DNA of 64,000 bases from Sediminibacterium goheungense (GTDB lineage Bacteria > Bacteroidota > Bacteroidia > Chitinophagales > Chitinophagaceae), in the NCBI RefSeq assembly GCF_004361915.1, contig NZ_SNWP01000010.1:754501-818500 (forward strand), in the 5' to 3' direction. Numbering within the stretch: position 1 is the first letter of the stretch; every line of letters begins with the position of its first letter. The notes beneath the pieces were generated by a model, which searched no databases, was not told the DNA's origin, and saw only the letters and a list, made by a program, of their open reading frames with translations. This document shows, piece after piece, positions 26,670 to 35,400 of this stretch. The position numbers and the translations under genes were made by a program.

Positions 26670-27526
26670 TGCAAAAAAACTGTACCTGGTCTGGCGGCAC
26701 CATTGCGTATACAATATACGGAGAAGGTATTCCCGTAGTACTATTACATGGTTTTGGAGAAGACAGTAGTATCTGGAACAGACAGGTTGGTTTTCTGCAA
26801 CAGCATTGTAAACTGATTGTACCGGATTTACCCGGAACAGGAAACTCGCAGTGGGGAATCGTGAATGGTGAATGGTCAATAGTGAATAGAGCTGAAGATT
26901 CATTGACCATTGACCATTCACCATTCACGACTCCTTCCATCGATCATCTTGCCTATGCTATTTACGAGCTTTTGTTACAGGAAAACATTCTTTCCTGCTA
27001 TCTTTTTGGGCATAGTATGGGAGGGTATATTACTCTGGCATTGGCTGAAAAATATCCTTCGTTACTAAAGGGTTTCGGGCTCATCCATTCCACAGCTTTT
27101 GCCGATAGTGAGGAAAAGAAAAAAAACAGAGTAAGGGGTATCGAACTGATGGAACAATACGGAGGCTATTCATTTTTAAAAACTACCATCCCGAATCTGT
27201 TCGGTCAAAAATTCAAGGAAACCGATAGCCCGTCCATTAACCAACTCATGGAACAATCAAAAGCTTTCTCAACCCTTTCCTTACAGGCTTACTACTATGC
27301 CATGATGAAGCGCCCCGACCGAACTCATATATTAAAAGGCAACCCCTTACCCGTTTTGTTCGTAATGGGCACTGAAGATGTAGCGGCACCCTTAAACGAT
27401 GTTTTACAGCAATCGCATCTTCCTTTAATATCGTATATTCATATACTGGACGGTATTGGTCATATGGGCATGTGGGAATCAACAGACAGGATGAATCAGT
27501 TGCTTTTATCATTTATTCAACAATAG
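26666..27526 (+). CDS. Alpha/beta hydrolase with a repeat-encoded in-frame insert
   Basis: A 286-residue alpha/beta hydrolase fold. It has the oxyanion loop VVLLHGFGEDSSIW, DLPGTGNS, the nucleophile elbow GHSMGGY (Ser about 115), the acid in VMGTEDVA and a late His in DGIGHMG. Residues about 62-90 are encoded by a heptamer-phased inverted repeat (26854-26934). The insert sits right after DLPGTGNS, in the loop before the next helix, where length varies in the family, so the enzyme may still fold. It overlaps lnt by 4 bp. The substrate is unknown; MhpC/YbfF-like esterases are the closest look. Confidence 0.87.
   Translation: MMQKNCTWSGGTIAYTIYGEGIPVVLLHGFGEDSSIWNRQVGFLQQHCKLIVPDLPGTGNSQWGIVNGEWSIVNRAEDSLTIDHSPFTTPSIDHLAYAIYELLLQENILSCYLFGHSMGGYITLALAEKYPSLLKGFGLIHSTAFADSEEKKKNRVRGIELMEQYGGYSFLKTTIPNLFGQKFKETDSPSINQLMEQSKAFSTLSLQAYYYAMMKRPDRTHILKGNPLPVLFVMGTEDVAAPLNDVLQQSHLPLISYIHILDGIGHMGMWESTDRMNQLLLSFIQQ
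26854..26934. repeat. Heptamer-phased inverted repeat inside a coding sequence (GTGAATG type)
   Basis: The left arm (26854-26888) reads GTGAATG, GTGAATG, GTCAATA, GTGAATA. The right arm (26901-26934) reads CATTGAC, CATTGAC, CATTCAC, CATTCAC. The arms are reverse complements at about 30 of 34 positions around a 12-base loop. The 81-bp element is a multiple of three with no stop in the hydrolase frame. Confidence 0.9.
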
Positions 27527-27538
27527 TATACCCCTTTT

Positions 27539-30154
27539 ATGAAGAAATATTTCTTCATAATCATCCTTCTGCTGAGCACAGTAACCACCTTTGCACGACA
27601 TGTGGCGGGAGGTGAATTGTATTATGAGTACCTGGGATCGGGTACATCACCAAATACCAGCAGTTACCGAATTACACTTCGTTTGTTTCGTGAATGTTCA
27701 TCACCAGGTCCATTTTTAGAAAATGAAAGGGTTTCTGTTGGCATCTATGATAACAGTACGCTTGTTAGTGAATTATCATTGCCCATCCAGGGAAGTGTAA
27801 ATAAGTTACGTTTAAAAACTGAATTGTTTCAGTGTCTGGTAGGTAACCCTGAAGTTTGTTATGAGGTAGCTATTTACTCCAATGTTATCAGTTTACCGAA
27901 TAACCAGAATGGTTATGTATTATCCAGGCTTGGTTGTTGCAGGATTGACCGTATTTCCAACCTCGCTACACCGTTAAGTGTAGGGAGTAATTATATTACC
28001 AGAATCCCCGGCACTGCCATACTTCCTGAAGAACACAATAGTAGTCCGCAATTTCGTGTACGTGATACCGCATTGGTATGTACCAACAAAAAATTCATCC
28101 TCGATTTTGGTGCCACAGATGCTGACAAAGATGAACTTACTTATTCTTTCTGTGAAGGTTTTACGGCAGCCAGTGGTAGTAATAATACAGCAGTACCCAG
28201 AACACTGTCACTCGAGCCACTGTCCTATGCCGCACCTTTCAACGGGAATCAGCCATTAGGTGATAAGGTAAGTATTGACCCTGTAACAGGTATTATTTCC
28301 GGAACAGCGCCTGCGGGTGGCCAGTACGTGGTAAGTGTATGTATTACAGAATGGCGCAATGGCAGGGCCATTGCAGAGCACCGCAAAGATTTTATCCTGA
28401 AAGTAGATGATTGTGATTTAATAGAAGCCGATCTTCCCGATAAAATTATCAAGTGCGATAATAATACGGTATTGTTTCAGAATGGCTCTACTTCATCGGC
28501 CATTACTTCTTATGCATGGGAGTTTGGTGTACCTTCTTCTCCCAATAATTTCTCTACACAAGCCACTCCAACATTTGTGTATCAGGATACGGGAAGATAT
28601 ATGGTACGTTTAACGGTAACTGGACCTGAAGGATGTATTGGCAACGACAGTACTGAGGTACTGGTATATCCGGGTTTTAAAACAGATTTCAATAGCACGG
28701 GCAATTGCTTTCAGAATCCTTATTTATTTTTTGATGCCACTACTGCTGTGTACGGAGTCGTTAATAAATGGAAATGGAACTTTGGGGTAGATACCACACT
28801 GGCTGATACTGCCATACTAAAAAACCCTTCCTACAAATATGTAAAGGGCATGAGCGTTTTTGTTACGCTGGTTTCAGAAAGCAGCAAAGGCTGTATTGAT
28901 AGTGCAAGAAAAGCCATTACCATCAGAGATAAGCCCTTGATCAATTTACCTTTCAGAGATACTGTAATCTGCAGCGTAGATAGTTTGTTGATTCCTGTTA
29001 CGGGCAGCGGTACATTTAACTGGTTACCCAATAAAAACATACTGGCTGCAAACACCAACCGACCGGTTGTGTTTCCGAAAGACACCACGAAATATATTGT
29101 TACCATGCAGGAAAATGGTTGTACCAATTCGGATACCGTTACGGTGAATGTGGTAAATTTTATTTCCGTTACACTAGGTGCAGATACTACTATCTGTCAG
29201 ACTGATACATTTATTTTACGACCGAATACCATTGCCAGTTCTTTTGTATGGACGCCAGCCACTTCTTTGAATAATCCGGGCATTAAAAATCCGGTCGCAA
29301 AGCCACTCAGCAATACTACTTATACGGTTACAGGTAATCTGGGTAGATGCCAGGCTACAGATCAGATCAATGTACATGTAGCACCCTACCCCAGGGTAAA
29401 TATCCTTACACAGGATACAGTTATCTGTTATGGCAGCCGTGTACAGCTAAACGGAACTTTTACGGGTACCCAGTATCGCTGGACACCCACAAATTCTTTG
29501 TTCAATGCTGCTACATTAAATCCACTGGCGGGCCCTTCTCAATCCACTGTATATACTTTATCCGTAAGAGATACCCTTTCAGGCTGTCCTAAAACAGTCA
29601 CAGATTCCATCCGTATCCATGTCATTCCTTTTATACAGGTAAATGCCGGAAGGGATACCACTATTGTTCCTGACCAGCCCTTACAATTACAGGCTTTTAC
29701 ATCATCAGGCACTCAATATACATGGACGCCCTCATTGGGTATGAATAATACTACGATACTCAATCCGGTTATTGTATTGGGTGATGACATAGATTCTGTT
29801 GTTTACCGGCTCCGTGTAAGTGACCTGGGGGGCTGTTATGGTGAAGATGATATAAAAGTGAGGGTATTCAAGGGGAAACCTGATATTCTGGTACCCAGTG
29901 CTTTCACACCCAATGGCGATGGAAACAATGATCTCTTTAAACCCAATCCTGTGGGTATTTCCCAATTACAGTATTTCAATATTTACAATCGCGCCGGGCA
30001 ACTCATCTACAGTACCCATGAACAGGGCAAGGGATGGGATGGTTCCTATAATGGACTGAAACAACCTTCCGGTACCTATGTATATATGGTACAGGGGGCG
30101 GATTTTACAGGGAAGACCGTTTTCCGTAAGGGTACGGTGGTATTAATCCGTTAG
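27539..30154 (+). CDS. Large secreted PKD-domain protein with CHU_C (T9SS type B) C-terminal domain
   Basis: An 871-residue exported protein with a signal peptide (about 1-19, ending TTFA). The N-terminal 280 residues are a conserved unit (ARHVAGGELYYEYLGSG). PKD-type beta domains follow (SYAWEFGVPSS, NKWKWNFGVDTT), then repeated Thr/Asp-rich Ig-like units (DTVICYGSRVQLNGTF). The end is a CHU_C domain: VPSAFTPNGDGNNDLFKPN, FNIYNRAGQLIYST, GWDGSYNGLKQPSGTYVYMV. Such domains direct type IX secretion and surface attachment or glycan-linked gliding proteins. It starts 12 bp after the hydrolase gene. A paralogue follows. Confidence 0.92.
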   Translation: MKKYFFIIILLLSTVTTFARHVAGGELYYEYLGSGTSPNTSSYRITLRLFRECSSPGPFLENERVSVGIYDNSTLVSELSLPIQGSVNKLRLKTELFQCLVGNPEVCYEVAIYSNVISLPNNQNGYVLSRLGCCRIDRISNLATPLSVGSNYITRIPGTAILPEEHNSSPQFRVRDTALVCTNKKFILDFGATDADKDELTYSFCEGFTAASGSNNTAVPRTLSLEPLSYAAPFNGNQPLGDKVSIDPVTGIISGTAPAGGQYVVSVCITEWRNGRAIAEHRKDFILKVDDCDLIEADLPDKIIKCDNNTVLFQNGSTSSAITSYAWEFGVPSSPNNFSTQATPTFVYQDTGRYMVRLTVTGPEGCIGNDSTEVLVYPGFKTDFNSTGNCFQNPYLFFDATTAVYGVVNKWKWNFGVDTTLADTAILKNPSYKYVKGMSVFVTLVSESSKGCIDSARKAITIRDKPLINLPFRDTVICSVDSLLIPVTGSGTFNWLPNKNILAANTNRPVVFPKDTTKYIVTMQENGCTNSDTVTVNVVNFISVTLGADTTICQTDTFILRPNTIASSFVWTPATSLNNPGIKNPVAKPLSNTTYTVTGNLGRCQATDQINVHVAPYPRVNILTQDTVICYGSRVQLNGTFTGTQYRWTPTNSLFNAATLNPLAGPSQSTVYTLSVRDTLSGCPKTVTDSIRIHVIPFIQVNAGRDTTIVPDQPLQLQAFTSSGTQYTWTPSLGMNNTTILNPVIVLGDDIDSVVYRLRVSDLGGCYGEDDIKVRVFKGKPDILVPSAFTPNGDGNNDLFKPNPVGISQLQYFNIYNRAGQLIYSTHEQGKGWDGSYNGLKQPSGTYVYMVQGADFTGKTVFRKGTVVLIR

Positions 30155-30371
30155 ACTTTCTAATCAAGGCAACGATTCAGGCAGATGGTATGTCAAAACC
30201 ATGTATCTGTCGATTATTTGACAGGCAAAGCAGCAAAATACATCCTATCCCTATCTTTAAAGGGTGTTGTAAACCCGTTAAAAACAGTGATGATTGATTT
30301 CACATGTGAGATGGGTTGTATTTTCACGGTTTAATTGAGAAATCCCTAATTGATATTGTCCGGATCAGTTC

Positions 30372-32999
30372 ATGAAGAAATTAGCTATTTTATTATTCAT
30401 TTTTTTTATTGCGGGTGCTGCAGAAGCTGCTCACCTGAAAGGTGGCTGGATTCAGTATGAGTATCTTGGTCCTGGTGCTAGTGCCAATTCTTCCAGATAT
30501 AAAATAACTGTTCGTCAATACCTGGACTTTAATTCTTCAGCCGGGCAAGTAGATGCATTTGTGGCCATTGGAATTTTTAATGGTTTAACCAATGCAACTG
30601 TACAAACAGTGAATGTAAATCTAACCAGTACAGAAATGCCTGAAAAAACTGATTATGATTTATGTCTGAATCCAAGACCTCCCAACCCTCCGGTAAGATT
30701 CAGAATTGATAAATATGAAACGACTGTTGAGCTCCCCAATATTAATGGCGGATACACACTCGCCATTCAAAGATGCTGCCGCATCAACGGCATTGTAAAT
30801 GTTAGTAACTCAGCTTCAGTTGGTGTTACTTATACAACTAAAATTTCCGGAATTATTAATGGCATTGATTATTCTGCAAATAGTAATCCGGTTTTCGTTC
30901 AAAGAGATACAGCACTTATTTGTTTTAATGCTCCTTTTACTTTTGATTTTGCTGCTTCAGATGCAGATGGAGATAGTCTTGCCTATAGCTTTTGTGACGG
31001 AGTAAATACCCCAACAACCGAAGCTAAGCCTTTGAGTCCAAGCAATCCACCTTATCCGAATGTACCTTATTCTCAAAATTATTCTGGGAATAGCCCCATG
31101 GGGCCTACTGTAAACATTAACAGAAGAACCGGTTTGATATCTGGTATTGCACCATCTACCATTGGTGATTATGTAGTTGCTGTTTGTGTTGAAGAATATA
31201 GAAACGGCGAATTGATTGGTACAACAAGAAAAGAGATACATATTACAGTTGGTAACTGTACGTTGGCAGGTGCCAGTCTGAAACCCAGTTATATTACCTG
31301 TGATGGTTTTACCATGAGTTTTCAAAACGAATCTACCAGTTCTAATATTACAGGTTATTTATGGGACTTCGGGGAAAGCAATGCTCCCGTTTCAACCAAT
31401 CCAACACCAACACATACTTATAAAGACACAGGCACCTATACACTAAAACTAAAAGTTACCAGTTCAGGCGGATGCCAGGATTCAACAACGGCGCAGGTTC
31501 GTGTGTATCCTGGCTTTATACCTGATTTTACGGTTCAGGGTACCTGTTACCTCAACACCTATAATTTTAAAGATGCCACCACCACTGCATATGGCGTGGT
31601 AAACAGCTGGCGCTGGGATCTCGGCGACCCAACTACCATCGCCGATACCTCTACCAGAAAAGATACTGCCTGGAAATATAACACCCCACAATCGGTACAG
31701 GTAAGGCTTATTGCCAGCAATAGCAAGGGTTGTGTAGACACAGTTGTAAAGACCATCAATATTCTGGATAAACCCATCGTAAACCTTGCTTTCAGAGATA
31801 CGCTGATCTGTAGTATTGATACCCTGCGACTCAATGCAACCGTTGGAAACGGTTCTGTAGCCTGGGTACCAGACAGGGCAGCGAGTATCGCCAGGATGTC
31901 GGGGAACAATACGCCCAATCCATTGGTATACCCCGTTGATACAACCCGGTATATAGTAACGGTAAATGATAATGGTTGTATCAACACAGATACAGTTACC
32001 GTCAACGTACTCGACTTTATTGATGTTGAACTTGGCCCGGATACATCTATCTGCAGAACCGACCGGTTTACGCTAAGTCCGGTAAGTGATGCGTTGAGTT
32101 ATCAGTGGACTACCTCAACAGGTATTCCGATAACGGCGAATACAAAATACCCAACCGTACAACCACTGGTAAACACTACCTATTATGTTACGGCCAACTT
32201 AGGTTATTGTCAGGACAGGGATTCTGTTTTCGTATTGGTGGCACCTTACCCACAGGCCGTGGTGAGAAGTGATACTGCCATTTGTTTTGGCGACCGTGTG
32301 CAACTCGAAGGAAGTATTGTGGGGGCAGGTTTTATATGGTCGCCTTCCAACTCCATCATTAATGCCAATACATTGTTTCCGGTTGCGGGCCCTTCCAAAA
32401 CTACGCAGTATGTATTAACGGCCATAGACACCATTGGCTGCGACAAGCCTGTTTCTGATACTGTTACCATCACGGTGATTCCACCGATTAAAGCCTATGC
32501 AGGCAGAGATACGTTCACGGTTGCTGGCAGACCCTTACAATTATCGGCATCTGGTGGCAACAATTATCTCTGGCGACCCACCACCGGTCTTGATAATCCA
32601 AGCACCGATGCCCCTATTGCTACTTTACCGGCCACCATCGACTCTATCCGATACATTGCAAGAGTAAGTAGTGGCAACTGTTTTGCAGAAGATGATGTAC
32701 TGGTGCGGGTGTTTAAAAACGGTCCAGACTTATATGTACCTTCTGCCTTTACACCCAATGGCGATGGATTGAACGATATTGTTCGTCCGGTAGGTGTTGG
32801 CATCGCACAGTTACAGCATTTCAGAATTTATAATCGCTGGGGGCAACTACTCTATACAACTTCTCAATTCGGACAAGGCTGGGATGGCAGCTATAATGGC
32901 GTAAAACAACCCGCAGGTACCTATGTGTACGAAGCCATAGGAAACGACCAGTCTGGCAACCGTGTTTACAGGAAAGGAACTTTGGTGTTGATCAGATAG
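30372..32999 (+). CDS. Second large secreted PKD/CHU_C protein, paralogue of the gene at 27539
   Basis: An 875-residue protein with the same architecture as its upstream neighbour: signal peptide (about 1-19), N-terminal unit (AAHLKGGWIQYEYLGPGAS), PKD-like domains (ITGYLWDFGESNAP, VVNSWRWDLGDPTT), Ig-like repeats (DTAICFGDRVQLEGSI) and CHU_C (VPSAFTPNGDGLNDIVRPVG, GWDGSYNGVKQPAGTYVYEA). The two are colinear from end to end, which points to tandem duplication. They may form a pair on the cell surface in adhesion or gliding. The stop codon touches a heptamer-phased repeat. Confidence 0.92.
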   Translation: MKKLAILLFIFFIAGAAEAAHLKGGWIQYEYLGPGASANSSRYKITVRQYLDFNSSAGQVDAFVAIGIFNGLTNATVQTVNVNLTSTEMPEKTDYDLCLNPRPPNPPVRFRIDKYETTVELPNINGGYTLAIQRCCRINGIVNVSNSASVGVTYTTKISGIINGIDYSANSNPVFVQRDTALICFNAPFTFDFAASDADGDSLAYSFCDGVNTPTTEAKPLSPSNPPYPNVPYSQNYSGNSPMGPTVNINRRTGLISGIAPSTIGDYVVAVCVEEYRNGELIGTTRKEIHITVGNCTLAGASLKPSYITCDGFTMSFQNESTSSNITGYLWDFGESNAPVSTNPTPTHTYKDTGTYTLKLKVTSSGGCQDSTTAQVRVYPGFIPDFTVQGTCYLNTYNFKDATTTAYGVVNSWRWDLGDPTTIADTSTRKDTAWKYNTPQSVQVRLIASNSKGCVDTVVKTINILDKPIVNLAFRDTLICSIDTLRLNATVGNGSVAWVPDRAASIARMSGNNTPNPLVYPVDTTRYIVTVNDNGCINTDTVTVNVLDFIDVELGPDTSICRTDRFTLSPVSDALSYQWTTSTGIPITANTKYPTVQPLVNTTYYVTANLGYCQDRDSVFVLVAPYPQAVVRSDTAICFGDRVQLEGSIVGAGFIWSPSNSIINANTLFPVAGPSKTTQYVLTAIDTIGCDKPVSDTVTITVIPPIKAYAGRDTFTVAGRPLQLSASGGNNYLWRPTTGLDNPSTDAPIATLPATIDSIRYIARVSSGNCFAEDDVLVRVFKNGPDLYVPSAFTPNGDGLNDIVRPVGVGIAQLQHFRIYNRWGQLLYTTSQFGQGWDGSYNGVKQPAGTYVYEAIGNDQSGNRVYRKGTLVLIR

Positions 33000-33112
33000 C
33001 ATTTGGCCTATGGCTGATGGCGTATAGCTGATAGCAACTAATTACAGGTATTTGTTGAACAAAAGTAACAACCCTGCTATTTGCCATGATCCATAAGCTA
33101 TTTACGATATGC
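32996..33112. repeat. Heptamer-phased inverted repeat (TGGCTGA/TAGCTGA type)
   Basis: The left arm (32996-33038) reads TGGCCTA, TGGCTGA, TGGCGTA, TAGCTGA, TAGCAAC. The right arm (33076-33112) contains TTTGCCATGATCCATAAGCTAT. It starts in the stop codon region of the second CHU_C gene and ends beside the -7 box of the SDR gene. Confidence 0.8.
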
Positions 33113-33113
33113 T

Positions 33114-33121
33114 TACCTTTG
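33114..33121 (+). promoter_or_regulatory. -7 box of the SDR gene, next to the start codon
   Basis: TACCTTTG fits TAnnTTTG and ends four bases before the ATG at 33126, implying a leaderless or nearly leaderless message. A TTTG at 33080-33083 is 30 bp upstream, too far for a normal -33 box. Confidence 0.55.
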
Positions 33122-33125
33122 CATC

Positions 33126-33881
33126 ATGAATAAAACTATCCTCATTACCGGTGCAACTTCTGGTTTCGGAAAAGCCATTACCTATAAATTTGCCGCTGCA
33201 GGATGGAACTGCATCATCACAGGCAGAAGAGCTGATCGCTTACATGAAATTACTGCTGAACTTGAAAAAAATTATTCGGTTAAAGTATTACCACTTGTTT
33301 TTGATGTGCGGGATCGTAAAGCCGTAACAGATACACTTACTGCTCTTCCACAGGAATGGAAAGCCATTGATGTACTGGTAAACAATGCCGGACTTGCCTT
33401 AGGCAGAGACAGTTTTGAAAATGCAAATCTGGATGACTGGGATACCATGATTGACACGAATGTAAAAGGCTTGATGTATGTAACCAAAGCTGTTTTACCT
33501 TTTATGACCGATCGTAAAACTGGACATATCATCAATATCGGATCAACAGCCGGAAAGGAAGTGTATAAAGATGGTAATGCCTACTGCGCCAGCAAACATG
33601 CAGTAGATGCTATTAGTAAAGCCATGCGTATCGACTTGCTGCCATACGGCATAAAAGTAACTGCCATTCATCCCGGTGCAGCAGAAACAGAATTCTCTAT
33701 TGTGAGGTTCAAAGGCGATGATACAAAAGCGAATGCCGTATACGATGGCTATAAAGCATTACAGGCAGAAGATATTGCAGAGATCACTTATTACACGGCA
33801 ACCCTACCCACACATGTTTGTATCAATGATCTGGTAGTAACCTGTGTATCGCAGGCGAATTCTTTTTATCTACACAGATAA
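33126..33881 (+). CDS. Short-chain dehydrogenase/reductase (YdfG-like)
   Basis: A 251-residue NAD(P)-dependent SDR. The cofactor motif is TGATSGFG (residues 7-14), with the NNAG block DVLVNNAGLALG. The catalytic Ser is in NIGSTAGKEVYKDG, and Tyr and Lys in YCASKHAVDAISK. RRADR after beta-2 suggests NADP. Homologues such as YdfG act on 3-hydroxy acids or serine, but the substrate here is unproven. It is convergent with the nitronate monooxygenase gene, with word-phased repeats on both sides. Confidence 0.93.
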   Translation: MNKTILITGATSGFGKAITYKFAAAGWNCIITGRRADRLHEITAELEKNYSVKVLPLVFDVRDRKAVTDTLTALPQEWKAIDVLVNNAGLALGRDSFENANLDDWDTMIDTNVKGLMYVTKAVLPFMTDRKTGHIINIGSTAGKEVYKDGNAYCASKHAVDAISKAMRIDLLPYGIKVTAIHPGAAETEFSIVRFKGDDTKANAVYDGYKALQAEDIAEITYYTATLPTHVCINDLVVTCVSQANSFYLHR

Positions 33882-33887
33882 TTTGAA

Positions 33888-34019
33888 AATTAGGGAATTT
33901 GAAAATTTGAAAATGCAAGAAATCTTTTATGCTTGGCGACCTCATTATTTCACGCCGTGTATTCGTTAATAATAAGATCATACCTTCTTATTTTCAAATT
34001 TTCAAATTTTCAAATTGAT
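33888..34019. repeat. Word-phased inverted repeat, GAAAATTT type (eight-base word)
   Basis: The left arm (33888-33919) has GAATTTGAAAATTTGAAAATG; the right (33985-34019) has the complementary CTTATTTTCAAATTTTCAAA. The arms are separated by about 65 bp. The unit is eight bases, unlike the seven-base families. The right arm encodes the last residues (QFENLKI) and the stop of the nitronate monooxygenase gene. Confidence 0.8.
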
Positions 34020-34935
34020 AAATTATTTCTTCTACAATTTCCGCAGCCGGCTTGATATTATGGATCAGCGCACTCACCTGTCCTATTTCCAGTTCGCCTT
34101 CCTGCATATCACCTTCAAACATTCCTTTTTTGGCGCGGGCACGACCTAATATATTTTTTAATTCTTCTTCTGATGCACCACGCAATTCAGCTTCTCTGAT
34201 TTCTTCCGCAAATTTGTTTTTTAATAAACGCACCGGTACCACTTTTTTCATGGCTAATTGCGTATCACCTTCCTGCGCTTTTACAATGGCTTCTTTAAAT
34301 GCCAGGTGAGAAGAGGCTTCCGGCGTGCATACAAAACGGCTACCGATTTGTACACCCTCTGCTCCCAGTACCATCGCTGCTTTCATTTGCCTGCCTGTAG
34401 CAATACCACCGGCTGCGATTACAGGAATTTTCACCACTTCGCAAACAGCAGGTATTAATACCATGGTAGTGGTTTCTTCTCTACCGTTATGTCCGCCTGC
34501 TTCAAAACCTTCTGCCACCACAGCATCACAGCCTGCTTCTTCTGCTTTTTTAGCAAACTTGCTACTACTGACCACATGCACCACTTTAATTCCATTCTCT
34601 TTTAAAAAGCCTGTCCATGTTTTTGGATTTCCGGCACTGGTAAAAACAATGGGCACTTTTTCTTCCACAATAATCTGCATGAGTTGCTCAATATCCGGAT
34701 AAAGTAAAGGGACATTTACACCAAAGGGTTTATCAGTAGCTGCCTTACATTTTTGTATATGTTCACGTAAGACTTCCGGATACATACTTCCTGCGCCCAA
34801 TAAACCCAAACCACCCGCATTACTCACGGCACTGGCAAGCCGCCAGCCACTGGCCCAGATCATGCCGGCTTGAATTAGAGGGTAGCGGATGGAGAATAAG
34901 TCTACAATTCTGTTAGCAGATAGCTTATGGTTCAT
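33994..34935 (-). CDS. Nitronate monooxygenase / FabK-like flavoprotein
   Basis: A 313-residue FMN TIM-barrel of the 2-nitropropane dioxygenase/FabK group. It shows YPLIQAGMIWASG, GGLGLLGAGSM, PFGVNVPL, VAEGFEAGGHNG with the catalytic His, VIAAGGIATGRQM and GAEGVQIGSRF. It may be a nitronate monooxygenase or an enoyl-ACP reductase; the sequence does not decide. Both ends come from repeats: the start ATG and MNHKLSA from the arm at 34913-34950, and QFENLKI plus the stop from the 33985-34019 arm. The core NRIVDLFSIRYP is where relatives normally start. The gene begins 9 bp before the stop of the four-helix-bundle gene, so the two overlap slightly in the repeat. Confidence 0.9.
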   Translation of the reverse strand: MNHKLSANRIVDLFSIRYPLIQAGMIWASGWRLASAVSNAGGLGLLGAGSMYPEVLREHIQKCKAATDKPFGVNVPLLYPDIEQLMQIIVEEKVPIVFTSAGNPKTWTGFLKENGIKVVHVVSSSKFAKKAEEAGCDAVVAEGFEAGGHNGREETTTMVLIPAVCEVVKIPVIAAGGIATGRQMKAAMVLGAEGVQIGSRFVCTPEASSHLAFKEAIVKAQEGDTQLAMKKVVPVRLLKNKFAEEIREAELRGASEEELKNILGRARAKKGMFEGDMQEGELEIGQVSALIHNIKPAAEIVEEIIYQFENLKI

Positions 34936-34950
34936 GGCTTATGGTTATTG
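34913..34950. repeat. Left arm of a heptamer-phased inverted repeat around the four-helix-bundle gene
   Basis: It reads TTAGCAG, ATAGCTT, ATGGTTC, ATGGCTT, ATGGTTA in steps of seven. It contains the start codon of the nitronate monooxygenase gene (34935) and the stop codon of the four-helix-bundle gene (34945). ATAGCTTATGG (34920-34930) pairs with CCATAAGCTAT at 35368-35378. Confidence 0.8.
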
Positions 34951-35298
34951 AAGTGCTTTTTGAAAACTTGTAATCATCTTACAAAGTTGTTCATATTTAT
35001 CATAAAAATGACGAAATACTTCTGTAGAAAGGTAACCTTTCTCTTTAGCAATAAAAAAACAAGACACCACTTCAATACCAGAACGGAGTGCATACCTGAG
35101 AAAACGTCGAAACTCATTTGTACTCTGTCCTGTGGACCCTTCTGCAATGTTCAATACAACTGAATCAGACGCACGTCTGATTTGACTTGATAAACTATAC
35201 AGTTCAAAAGAAGGAAAGGTTTTCACCAAATCATTTACCTCCACAGATAACTGTAAGGCCTGATGCAAGATTTGTAGTCCTTCGAATCGAAATGCCAT
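34945..35298 (-). CDS. Four-helix-bundle protein (23S rRNA intervening-sequence protein family)
   Basis: A 117-residue all-helical protein of the PF05635/TIGR02436 type: FEGLQILHQALQLSVEVNDL, ELYSLSSQIRRASDSVVLNIAEGS, SFQKALQ and the NEFRRFLRYALRSGIEV helix. Relatives are encoded inside 23S rRNA intervening sequences, or act as accessory proteins (Avd) in diversity-generating elements; here there is no rRNA and no reverse transcriptase. The function is unknown. It lies between two complementary word-phased arms (34913-34950 and 35366-35400), and its stop codon is in the left arm. Confidence 0.88.
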   Translation of the reverse strand: MAFRFEGLQILHQALQLSVEVNDLVKTFPSFELYSLSSQIRRASDSVVLNIAEGSTGQSTNEFRRFLRYALRSGIEVVSCFFIAKEKGYLSTEVFRHFYDKYEQLCKMITSFQKALQ

Positions 35299-35365
35299 TG
35301 AATAAAGTTAGCTTCCAATACGATGCATAAAACAGGTATTTCTACTGAGTATTTATACTTGCTTT

Positions 35366-35400
35366 TGCCATAAGCTATTAACTATAGGACTATATGCTAT
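35366..35400. repeat. Right arm of the heptamer-phased inverted repeat around the four-helix-bundle gene
   Basis: It reads CCATAAG, CTATTAA, CTATAGG and then ATATGCTAT. It pairs with the left arm at 34913-34950 over 11 exact bases and beyond. It contains the stop codon (35397-35399) of the nucleotidyltransferase gene upstream. Confidence 0.75.

Noticed and set aside
34913..35400. A complete insertion sequence around the four-helix-bundle gene
   Set aside because: No transposase, no target-site duplication I can see; kept as a hypothesis of a repeat-bounded unit only.
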